From Levilactobacillus tongjiangensis (GTDB lineage: Bacteria; Bacillota; Bacilli; Lactobacillales; Lactobacillaceae): a DNA stretch of 53,344 nucleotides. This document shows positions 41,302 to 48,555 of the stretch, one piece after another. The stretch spans positions 1 to 53,344 of the forward strand of contig NZ_RHNY01000018.1 in NCBI RefSeq assembly GCF_003946345.1, read 5' to 3'. Under the pieces are notes generated by a model. The model was not told the DNA's origin. It made no database searches and saw only the letters and a program-made list of their open reading frames with translations. Each line of letters opens with the position of its first letter. Within the stretch, counting starts at the first letter, position 1. A program made the translations under genes and the position numbers.

Positions 41302-41679
41302 CTAAAGCAACTCTATCCGGACGGTTGCGCTAACGGGACCCGCCGCAACCATTGGCGGTAAATAGGGACTCCCCGCGTACTTAGTTGCATACGCTTCACT
41401 GATAGCGGCCGTTAATCGGTCGTCAGTCTGGATTGGCACATAAGCGACCTCAAAGTCCTGCCCAGCCAAATGAATGCGGCCGGCTCCCTGTTGCTTCGCC
41501 GATTGATACCACCGTGACTGCTGGCCGTTCCAAGCTCGCACGTACAGTTGGTCACCGACCACCACCGACCAGATCCAGGTCGGTGTGCCGTAGGTTTTAC
41601 CATCCTCATAGAACGGTGAGACCCGCATATCATCTGCCGTGGAAAACGCGGCTAATTGTTCCTGTGTCCACTTACTCAC
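41302..41679 (-). CDS. DUF2255 family protein
   Basis: A 125-residue cytoplasmic protein with the family pattern WTQEQLAAFSTADDMRVSPF, GTPTWIWSVVVGDQLYVRAW and the late YATKYAGS. The function is not known; such proteins often lie next to reductases and may bind a flavin-like cofactor. It starts at GTG with AAGGGAG upstream. A paralogue lies at 46883. Its distance to the next operon is 230 bases, so it may be separately transcribed. Confidence 0.85.
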   Translation of the reverse strand: MSKWTQEQLAAFSTADDMRVSPFYEDGKTYGTPTWIWSVVVGDQLYVRAWNGQQSRWYQSAKQQGAGRIHLAGQDFEVAYVPIQTDDRLTAAISEAYATKYAGSPYLPPMVAAGPVSATVRIELL

Positions 41680-41802
41680 GTAAAAACACTCCCTTCGAGT
41701 TCAACTCATTGACATCATCATACTGGCGATTAATAATTATGTAAAATGCTTAGTTTTAATGCTTCACCATTCATTTTATGTATGCTTGTAAAACGTCACA
41801 TA

Positions 41803-41987
41803 ATGCCGCTCCGGCGGTCAGGGATAGAACCAGCTGTGGGGTCGCTTCAGCCAAAGGACGGGCTTCTCGCTCGCTTTGAAGCCACGAAAAACCCGTGTCT
41901 TCAAAGGCGCCCATGGCCTAGGCAAGCAAAAACCGCTCGCCAATGCCATTTTCACTGCTGGTTCCATCCCTGACCACCTCCGACTTA
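41803..41987 (-). repeat. Family 1 branched element, 41.8 kb copy (minus orientation)
   Basis: P1 pairs GGTCAGGGATRGAACCAGC with its complement near 41960-41982 (two mismatches). Read on the minus strand, P5 carries AGAAGCCCGTCC rather than the usual GACCG loop, a variant shared with the copy at 42205. GCGACCCCACAG replaces GGTCCCCACAG. It pairs with the 42205 copy, 217 bases on. Confidence 0.8.
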
Positions 41988-42204
41988 TATTGGGCAATCG
42001 TTGAAATCCTGTGGAATGGCAAACTGACTATTGGACTTACCGCTTAACTACGGATGAATTAAATACTAATTTTTTCCACTACACGCCGTAGTGACTAACG
42101 TTTCATCCCAAAATCATCAGACAGCAAGCTGCGAGTCACTTCAAACTTCTCAGCCTATATTTCTAACCGACCGTTTATCCGCTATGACTGCTGTCAAACC
42201 AATC

Positions 42205-42393
42205 GTAGCCGAAGGTCGCCAGGGCTGGTGCTAGCCGTGAAAGTGGTGTTAACTGGCGATGATTTTTCGCCAGTTTACAGCACGGGCAAGCTTGAAGACG
42301 CGGGGCTTTCGGGGCTTCAAGTTGAGCGAGAAGCCCGCTCTTCGGCTGAAGCGTCCCCACAGCTCGCACCAGCCCTGGCGACCTTCGGCGAGG
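42205..42393 (+). repeat. Family 1 branched element, 42.2 kb copy
   Basis: P1 pairs CCAGGGCTGGTG with CACCAGCCCTGG. P2 is AACTGGCGA with TCGCCAGTT, P4 is CTTGAAGACGCGGGG with CCGGGGCTTCAAG-like arms, and P5 has the AGAAGCCCGC variant with GCGTCCCCACAG. The LtrA gene starts 80 bases beyond. Confidence 0.85.
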
Positions 42394-42473
42394 TTTACAC
42401 TCAGATTCGTGCAATACCGCTCTAATTCTGTCCGCATCATCGCTACATAATAATTTCTCTGGAGGAAATCCAA

Positions 42474-43625
42474 TTGACTAACAAACCTAAAAGCTGGTGG
42501 GGTGCCCCGCGGACCATCACCAACACCATCGAAAATCGTAAAATTTCTTGGCTGGAACTGTTCTCAGACCTAATCTACGTGGTCATCATTCATAGTTTCG
42601 TGGAAAACCTCTCGGAACACTTTAATTTGTACGGATTTGTCACATTCTGGGTTCTCTTTCTGTTCTTCTTCAATACCTGGACCAACATGGTGCTCTACTT
42701 CGACCTCCATGGGAAAAATAACCTTCGAAACGTCTTCTTCTCCATCATTCAAATCATGGCCGTGGCGGTCACCGCCACCTTCACACCGGACGTCTTCGCC
42801 GGCCACTATACTGGTTTTATTCTGGCCTACTCGTTTAACCAACTCATCTACATGTACCTCTATCTACGGACCATGATTGCCGACCCGCTCCACGCCACCA
42901 CGACGCGACCGTTTCTGATTGCCTACACGATTGGTGAAGCTCTATTTATTGCCAGCATTTGGGTGCCCAACCTCGCCGTCCAACAGGGACTGATCGTCGT
43001 GAGCCTGATTATCTTCCTTAGCGCCGTCATGGCCGAGAATGGGAATTTTGACCGCGAATTCCGTCTGCGGAAGATTCCCTTTGAACTCAACTCCGCCATT
43101 CTCGAACGCTACGGACTCTTCACCATGATTGTCCTCGGTGAATCGTTAGCCGGCATTATCGAACACATGGCAGCGGAACATACGCACCTGACGGACTACA
43201 CCCACTTTATCATCGCCATGGCCTGTATCACCGGGACTTGGATGATCTACTACACCCTGATGGATGAACGGACGATCACCGCCCACCGCTACTGGCCCAT
43301 TTCCCTGTTCCGGGGCATTCACCGCTTCCTAATTGCCTGTCTGACCCTCCAATCCTTCTTCATTGCCCAAACGATTGAATCCGGCAAGGTCATTGACTAC
43401 CGCGGCCTAGTCATCGTGACCGCGCTCGTCCTGGTTGCCCTGCTCGCACTCACCACCCCGAAGCTATACAATGACCAGCCATTACCATCGCTCAAAATCA
43501 AATGGCTCACGGGGACCATTATCGTCATGTTGGTCCTGATGGCCGCGCCAGTCTTTCTGGGACTCCTAGTTATCGACATCATGCTCCTCACAATCGGTTG
43601 CTGGACTTGGGTTCTGGAAAACTAG
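42474..43625 (+). CDS. ltrA: Low temperature requirement A (LtrA) family membrane protein
   Basis: A 383-residue protein with about nine membrane segments. The opening ISWLELFSDLIYVVIIHSF and the later ERYGLFTMIVLGESLAGI are the diagnostic LtrA motifs. The family was named from a Listeria gene needed for growth in the cold; its biochemical activity is not known. TTG start with TGGAGGAAATCC upstream. A 45-bp repeat follows the stop, then a terminator. Confidence 0.92.
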   Translation: MTNKPKSWWGAPRTITNTIENRKISWLELFSDLIYVVIIHSFVENLSEHFNLYGFVTFWVLFLFFFNTWTNMVLYFDLHGKNNLRNVFFSIIQIMAVAVTATFTPDVFAGHYTGFILAYSFNQLIYMYLYLRTMIADPLHATTTRPFLIAYTIGEALFIASIWVPNLAVQQGLIVVSLIIFLSAVMAENGNFDREFRLRKIPFELNSAILERYGLFTMIVLGESLAGIIEHMAAEHTHLTDYTHFIIAMACITGTWMIYYTLMDERTITAHRYWPISLFRGIHRFLIACLTLQSFFIAQTIESGKVIDYRGLVIVTALVLVALLALTTPKLYNDQPLPSLKIKWLTGTIIVMLVLMAAPVFLGLLVIDIMLLTIGCWTWVLEN

Positions 43626-43670
43626 TCCCTACCCTTACTAACGAAATTCACGAAGATTTTGTCACCCTTT
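43626..43670 (+). repeat. 45-bp repeat after a gene stop (copy 2)
   Basis: It shares CTTACTAACGAAATTCA and GTCACCCT with 35447-35491. It lies directly after the LtrA stop and before its terminator. Confidence 0.6.
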
Positions 43671-43675
43671 TAGCA

Positions 43676-43718
43676 AAAAAATCGTCGCGACCCCCTAAAT
43701 GGGTAACGACGATTTTTA
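43676..43718. terminator. Terminator of ltrA
   Basis: AAAATCGTCG pairs with CGACGATTTT around a loop that contains a second short pairing, with A- and T-runs on either side. Confidence 0.85.
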
Positions 43719-43774
43719 TGAACCGACTAGAAATCAAAAACCGCTAAAATCATCCAGAAAAGAGGGCTTTATCC

Positions 43775-44659
43775 ATGGAATTACGTGTTCTCCGTTACTT
43801 CATGATGATCGTTCAGGAGAAGAACATTAGCAAGGCGGCCGACCGCCTACATGTGTCGCAACCAACCGTGTCCCGCCAGCTTAAAGATTTAGAGGCAGAG
43901 CTGGGGACCACCCTACTTGACCGGGGCAATCGCACCATTCGCTTGACGGCAGATGGCGAATACTTCGCCAATCAGGCCAAACAGATTTTATCGCTGGCAG
44001 ATAAAACGTTAACGAACATTCACCAGGACCAAGACATTGGCTCCGTCTTCGTGGGCAGCGCTGAGGCCCGAAGTATGTTGACGGTGGCCCAAGCCATCGG
44101 CCATTTAAATCACCAGCATCCCCGCGTTCAGGTCAACCTGGTCAGCACCGATGCCGCCGAAATTCACCAACAGTTAAGTTCCGGGGTCTTCGACTTTGGC
44201 GTGGTCATGGAGCCCGTCGACAAGACCGACTATGACTTTCTGCGGTTACCAGGCGAAAGTCGCTGGGGCTTACTGGTTCAAAGTCGGTCAGCACTGGCCC
44301 AACAAGCCACGGTTAGTTTGGACGATGTGGCCCACACGAAATTGATTCTCCCACAACAGGGCGGTAGCCAACGCATCCACGACCTATTCGGCTTTACCCA
44401 GGCTGATTTGGACGTCGCTGCCACCTATAACTTACTGTATAACGCCTCGCTGCTAGTGACTGCTGGCGTCGGTAACGCCTTAGGATTGGATGGCATCATC
44501 AACACCAACCAGACTGACCTGACCTTCATTCCCCTAAAGCCCCGCATCTCGTCGGGAGCCAGCCTAGTCTGGTTAAAGGGCCAACACCTTTCTACAGCCG
44601 CGCAAGCCCTATTAGCTGAAATTCAAGCGATATTAGCCCCTACTCAGACTCACAGATAG
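43775..44659 (+). CDS. LysR family transcriptional regulator
   Basis: A 294-residue regulator with the N-terminal winged helix MELRVLRYFMMIVQEKNISK, then VSQPTVSRQLKDLEAELGTT. The periplasmic-binding-protein-like effector domain spans about residues 90-290. It is divergent or convergent to the reductase cluster, so it is a plausible controller of the acetyltransferase and aldo/keto reductase genes, but no operator was identified. The ATG follows AGAGGGC. Confidence 0.93.
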   Translation: MELRVLRYFMMIVQEKNISKAADRLHVSQPTVSRQLKDLEAELGTTLLDRGNRTIRLTADGEYFANQAKQILSLADKTLTNIHQDQDIGSVFVGSAEARSMLTVAQAIGHLNHQHPRVQVNLVSTDAAEIHQQLSSGVFDFGVVMEPVDKTDYDFLRLPGESRWGLLVQSRSALAQQATVSLDDVAHTKLILPQQGGSQRIHDLFGFTQADLDVAATYNLLYNASLLVTAGVGNALGLDGIINTNQTDLTFIPLKPRISSGASLVWLKGQHLSTAAQALLAEIQAILAPTQTHR

Positions 44660-44676
44660 CCGATAAATCTACCAAA

Positions 44677-45258
44677 TTACGCCTCCGTACTCCCTTTGAC
44701 TCGCCGTAAAACTTTGGCTGGCGTCCCGACCACGACCATGTTGGCCGGAACATCCTTGGTCACCACTGACCCGGCCCCAACAATGGCATTTTCACCCACT
44801 GTCACGCCGGGTAAGATCATAGCGCCAGCACCGACCCAGGCATTCTTTTCAACGTGAACAGCACTGGCTTGGACGTCCCGCCGGTGGGCCGGGTCCTCAA
44901 CGTGATTGACCGTCAACAACATGGCACCAGGTCCAATCAACGCCCCGTCACCCAAATAAATCCCGCCTAAGTCGACAAACATCACGCCCTGATTCACGTA
45001 AACGTTGTCGCCGATAAAGAGATGCGGGCCAAAGTCGCTATGGACCGGTGCGTTGATTTCAGCAGATTCCGGGACACTGTAGCCAACGACTTGACTCAGA
45101 GTCGCCCGTCGCTGTTCGTTGGTTTGATCAATATGGTTGAACTTCTTTAAGAGTTCCTGCGTACGTTGGACCGTTTGGTTGATGAGTTGAAAATCCTCAC
45201 CGGTGAAGTCTAAGGGTTCTCCGGCCAACGCGCGTTGAAAAATTGCTGGTTCTGTCAT
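44677..45258 (-). CDS. Sugar O-acetyltransferase-like hexapeptide enzyme
   Basis: A 193-residue left-handed beta-helix acetyltransferase of the LacA/Maa type and a distant paralogue of the one at 38840. It has the N-terminal helix region (LINQTVQRTQELLKKFNHID), coil segments IGDNVYVNQGVMF and IVGAGSVVTKDVPANMVVVG, and the His of LTVNHVED. The acceptor is unknown. It is convergent with the LysR gene (17-base gap). Confidence 0.9.
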   Translation of the reverse strand: MTEPAIFQRALAGEPLDFTGEDFQLINQTVQRTQELLKKFNHIDQTNEQRRATLSQVVGYSVPESAEINAPVHSDFGPHLFIGDNVYVNQGVMFVDLGGIYLGDGALIGPGAMLLTVNHVEDPAHRRDVQASAVHVEKNAWVGAGAMILPGVTVGENAIVGAGSVVTKDVPANMVVVGTPAKVLRRVKGSTEA

Positions 45259-45373
45259 TAAAATTCACGACTCCTTCTTTGTTCTCTAGCCGTTAGTATA
45301 GAGACGACGCAGGCGTATATCCAATACTTATCTCAAATTAGAAGCCATAGCATTTAGGCATGGCTGTAAACGC

Positions 45374-45414
45374 AAAAGCAGAACCGCCACGGGGGAGTGA
45401 CGACTCTGCTTTTT
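45374..45414. terminator. Bidirectional hairpin, probable terminator
   Basis: AAAAGCAGA pairs with TCTGCTTTT around a 20-base loop. On the minus strand it would end the transcript from the aldo/keto reductase. The rest of the gap 45259-45530 shows no gene. Confidence 0.65.
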
Positions 45415-45530
45415 AGGTTGTTTGTTTTTTCTTGTCGTTGTGGATATTTGATGAATTTTTTGATAGTTGTGGTATTTAAATCTGTTAGAGAAACTATAGC
45501 AGTCGTTGCCTTTAGATACTTGAAACTGGC

Positions 45531-45655
45531 AGCTTCCGAAACGTGCTCCACGAGCCAGACCCCTGCGCTTAACCCCGTAAAGAAAATAACCCAAGACCAG
45601 GGTTATCCCCTTTACGACGTTAATGCTCAGAGTCTAACCGGCTCGTTCCACACTC
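45531..45655 (+). repeat. Family 2 element, 45.5 kb copy
   Basis: The outer arms ACGAGCCAGAC and GTCTAACCGGCTCGT pair, the core is CGCTTAAC with GTTAATGC, the inner arms are CGTAAAG with CTTTACG and ATAACCC with GGGTTAT. All three variable stems differ from other copies and still pair. It ends one base before the reductase stop codon. Confidence 0.8.
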
Positions 45656-45656
45656 T

Positions 45657-46502
45657 TTAATCCCCAACCGGATGCCAGCCATTGGCGTCACTTAACCGGT
45701 TCAAGAAGGCCATGTCCTTTTCGTTGATGTCAAAGTCGAGTTGGGCATTGGCTTCAACGTGAGCCATCGCTCTAGCCTTTGGCAATGGTGCAACGCCGTT
45801 TTGGATGACGAAGCGTAGTGCCAATTGGGGAATTGAGACGCCATAGTTACCGGCAACGCGTTCCAGCTCTGGACTGTCTACCAGACCACCAGTGGCCAGT
45901 GGTGAGTACGCCTGAACCACAATTTGGTTAGCTTCGGCCGTCTTCACGATAGTTACTTGCGTGTGACCCACGTAGTATTGAATTTGGTCAACGGCTGGTT
46001 TGACCGTTAAGCCATCCCAAGTTAACAGGTTTTCCAAGTCGTGGGAGTTGAAGTTTGATACCCCAATCGCCTTGGCCCGACCGCTGTTATAAATATCTTG
46101 CATCGCTCGCCAAACTTCGCGGTTCTCAGCATCATGGTTTGACCCCATTTGGGCCCATGGCCATGGTGCATGAATGATGTAAGAATCGACATAATCGAGG
46201 TTTAAAGCGGCCAAACTACTGTCAAAGTCAGCCATGGCTTCGTCATACGTCTTCGATTCAGCTGGTAACTTCGTTTGGACGAAGATATCGGCACGAGCAA
46301 CGTCGCTGGCAGCAATGGCTTCACCGACGCTTTGTTCGTTTTGATAGGCCTTGGCAGTATCAATGAACCGGTAACCGGCCTTTAAAGCATTGCTAACGGC
46401 ATCGTAAGTTTCCTTACCAGGTCGCGTTTGCCAGGTTCCAAAACCGACCTTAGGCATCTTCAGACCGTTATTTAAGTCAAATGTATCCGTAATTGTTGGC
46501 AT
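45657..46502 (-). CDS. Aldo/keto reductase (2,5-diketo-gluconate reductase type)
   Basis: A 281-residue NADPH-dependent reductase of the classical AKR5 layout. The opening LNNGLKMPKVGFGTWQ, catalytic Asp/Tyr in RFIDTAKAYQNE, Lys in QTKLPA and His in YIIHAPWP are intact, as is the C-terminal PLPKARAM-type cofactor motif. Such enzymes reduce aldehydes and keto-sugars. The ATG has AGGAGG upstream. It is transcribed away from the DUF2255 gene at 46883 across a shared 380-base regulatory gap. Confidence 0.94.
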   Translation of the reverse strand: MPTITDTFDLNNGLKMPKVGFGTWQTRPGKETYDAVSNALKAGYRFIDTAKAYQNEQSVGEAIAASDVARADIFVQTKLPAESKTYDEAMADFDSSLAALNLDYVDSYIIHAPWPWAQMGSNHDAENREVWRAMQDIYNSGRAKAIGVSNFNSHDLENLLTWDGLTVKPAVDQIQYYVGHTQVTIVKTAEANQIVVQAYSPLATGGLVDSPELERVAGNYGVSIPQLALRFVIQNGVAPLPKARAMAHVEANAQLDFDINEKDMAFLNRLSDANGWHPVGD

Positions 46503-46786
46503 TTAAATTCCTCCTTGATTGCTGATAGGTCTGAGTATAGACCCTTAGGGCCACTCGAAGGCAACGCCAAATTACTGAAAATTCAAAAAAACTACTAATT
46601 TATCAAGCAATCAGTTAATTCTTTGAAAAAGTTTTGGGGGTTGCTCACTAATCATGTGTTCAATTCGCTATCTTACTGAGTTGACAGCCATTTAGGGGCC
46701 TTAATTTAATGAGCAAGAGCACCAAATTCCAATAGTATCTTTCAATTTAATCATTTTGGATATTTGATTTTATTCTCAATAGATAT

Positions 46787-46807
46787 ATGCTTACGAATTG
46801 TAAGCAT
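46787..46807. promoter_or_regulatory. Perfect palindrome between divergent genes
   Basis: ATGCTTAC and GTAAGCAT are perfect 8-base arms around GAATT. It lies between the divergent reductase and DUF2255 genes and looks like an operator for a MarR/HxlR-type dimer; the cognate regulator is unknown. The rest of the gap 46503-46882 is AT-rich with no gene. Confidence 0.5.
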
Positions 46808-46882
46808 CATTTACAAATTCTCGCGTTCTCGCAGGCGCGGATGACTACCGTTGACTTGAATTGAAAATGGAGGAGTTTACCG

Positions 46883-47272
46883 ATGGATACAACAACTACC
46901 CAATGGACCACTGAACAATTAAACTTATTTTTAAATGACCACACTTTAACGATGAAACCTTATAACCCTGACATGACCACCTTTGAAGAGGAATCTCCCG
47001 TCTGGGAAGTCGTTGTCGATGGCAACGTCTACTCGCGCGGCTGGAACGGCCAACAGACCAACTGGTACATGACCGCTGTTGCCCAAAATGCTGGCGAAAT
47101 CAGCGTCGGTGACCACAACTTTGCGGCCCGTTTCGAACCAGCCGAACAATCGGCCGACTTGGATGCCAAAATTACGGCTGCTTACAAAGCCAAGTACGAT
47201 GGCCAACGTTCTTTACCAAAAATGATTTCAGAAAACCCAACTGCCGCTACGCTGCACGTCATGCCTCGTTAG
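46883..47272 (+). CDS. DUF2255 family protein, second copy
   Basis: A 129-residue paralogue of the protein at 41302, with WTTEQLNLFLNDHTLTMKPY, SPVWEVVVDGNVYSRGWNGQ and YKAKYDGQ. The function is unknown. It follows GGAGGAG and lies divergent to an aldo/keto reductase, repeating the reductase/DUF2255 association seen elsewhere in the window. Confidence 0.88.
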   Translation: MDTTTTQWTTEQLNLFLNDHTLTMKPYNPDMTTFEEESPVWEVVVDGNVYSRGWNGQQTNWYMTAVAQNAGEISVGDHNFAARFEPAEQSADLDAKITAAYKAKYDGQRSLPKMISENPTAATLHVMPR

Positions 47273-47297
47273 ATGACATTGACGCTGGTCAAATACA

Positions 47298-47478
47298 TCC
47301 GTTTCGCTGGTCAAGGACTTCACCCTATGAGGGGACGGTCGAAGCCTGAGAAGCGGTCTTCAACCTCAGCTTAGAGCCTTGCAAAACACGCAAGTCTCTA
47401 AACTGACCTGTAGTATCAGACTAGGAGCCCTAGTCTGATACTACTTACACAGGGTCCCGTCCTTGACCAGCTTCAACT
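47298..47478 (-). repeat. Family 1 branched element, 47.3 kb copy (minus orientation)
   Basis: P1 pairs CTGGTCAAGGAC with GTCCTTGACCAG. Read on the minus strand, P2 is GTAGTATCAGACTAGG with CCTAGTCTGATACTAC-type arms, P4 is TTTAGAGACTTGCG with CAAGGCTCTAAG, and P5 has loop AAGACCGCTTCTC with GTTGAAG/CTTCGAC. It follows the DUF2255 stop by 25 bases. Confidence 0.82.
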
Positions 47479-47548
47479 AACATTGTCGGTCAATTCTAAT
47501 CAACACTCTTTTGAACGATGCCCCTTAAACAAAGAATATTTTCCCACG

Positions 47549-47584
47549 AACTAGCAAATTTCATTCTAAATTTGCTAGTTTTTT
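47549..47584 (+). terminator. Terminator downstream of the DUF2255 gene
   Basis: AACTAGCAAATTT pairs perfectly with AAATTTGCTAGTT, followed by a run of T residues. Confidence 0.88.
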
Positions 47585-47642
47585 GTATCTAGTTTGTAAC
47601 CGTTTACCGTTGTGTTACCCCTGCATTCCGCCTACAATTAAT

Positions 47643-47672
47643 TTGACACCTAAAGGCTAAAAACACTAAAAT
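47643..47672 (+). promoter_or_regulatory. Promoter of the ABC exporter operon
   Basis: TTGACA and TAAAAT are separated by 18 bases. The -10 lies inside the end of the empty repeat scaffold described next, which forms about 170 bases of leader before the start at 47845. Confidence 0.65.
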
Positions 47673-47828
47673 ACCCGCTATGCCTGATACACCAAAGATT
47701 GGGTATTAGGGCTTGGTCAGGCACTTAACCTGGCTTAGTTTCCAAGAACCCGTTTAACCGGAACCTCTGACCGCCGCAGGTGGCTGGGTGCGCCTATAAC
47801 GCCTGAACCAATAAAGTAAACTCAAAAG
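47649..47828 (-). mobile_element. Empty scaffold of the TIR-bounded element
   Basis: Read on the minus strand this matches the scaffold of 51269-51859 in order: CAGGCGTTAT, CACCCAGCCACCTGCGGCGG, CCGGTTAAACGGGTTCTTG, CCCTAATACCCAATC and the end AAAGGCTAAAAAC. Both family 1 units are missing: one deletion joins GGTCAGAG to GTTCCGG and the other joins AAGTG to CCTGACC. The left terminal repeat is lost near the ABC gene. Confidence 0.7.
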
Positions 47829-47844
47829 AACAGGAGACCTGAAG

Positions 47845-48546
47845 ATGGCCTACATAGAAGTTAAGCAGGAAACTCGCAAATTCAAACAAGGTGACCAGGA
47901 AACAATTGCCAACCACGATATTTCATTCGCCGTAGAACGTGGCCAAGTCGTCACCATTTTAGGCCCCAGTGGTGCTGGCAAGTCGACGCTACTTAACGTG
48001 CTCGGCGGCATGGATAGTCCCACTAGCGGTCAGATTCTCATCGACGGCAAAGACATTGCCCAGCTCAATGCCAAACAACTCACCACCTACCGCCGCCAAG
48101 ACGTGGGGTTTGTTTTTCAATTCTATAACCTAGTCCCCAACCTCACTGCCAAGGAAAACGTGGAACTGGCGTCACAAATCACCAGCGATGCTCGCGACGT
48201 TGATGAGACCCTGGCACTGGTCGGTCTGACGCAGCGGGCAAACAACTTTCCCGCCCAACTCTCCGGGGGCGAGCAACAACGGGTTGCCATTGCACGGGCT
48301 GTTGCCAAGAATCCTAAGCTGTTACTGTGTGACGAACCTACTGGCGCCCTGGATTACCAAACGGGTAAGCAAGTGCTCCAAGTCATTCAGGATGGTGCTC
48401 GTCAGACCAATATGATCGTCATCATCGTCACCCACAACAGTGCGATTGCTGAGATGGGCGATCTCATTATTCACATCAACGATGCCCAGGTTCAGTCGAT
48501 CAAACCAAATCCTCAGCCCACGCCCATCGCTGACATTGAATGGTAG
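47845..48546 (+). CDS. ABC transporter ATP-binding protein (MacB/LolD type)
   Basis: A 233-residue ATPase. Walker A is GPSGAGKST (residues 40-48), the Q-loop is [12 protein letters not shown], the signature is [14 protein letters not shown] and Walker B is [12 protein letters not shown]. This belongs to the MacB-like group that works with FtsX-type permeases to move peptides, antibiotics or lipids outward, or to sense antimicrobial peptides. AGGAGACC lies before ATG. It is coupled to the permease gene: the stop TAG overlaps the region of the next start. Confidence 0.95.
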   Translation: MAYIEVKQETRKFKQGDQETIANHDISFAVERGQVVTILGPSGAGKSTLLNVLGGMDSPTSGQILIDGKDIAQLNAKQLTTYRRQDVGFVFQFYNLVPNLTAKENVELASQITSDARDVDETLALVGLTQRANNFPAQLSGGEQQRVAIARAVAKNPKLLLCDEPTGALDYQTGKQVLQVIQDGARQTNMIVIIVTHNSAIAEMGDLIIHINDAQVQSIKPNPQPTPIADIEW

Positions 48547-48555
48547 GTGCTGACC

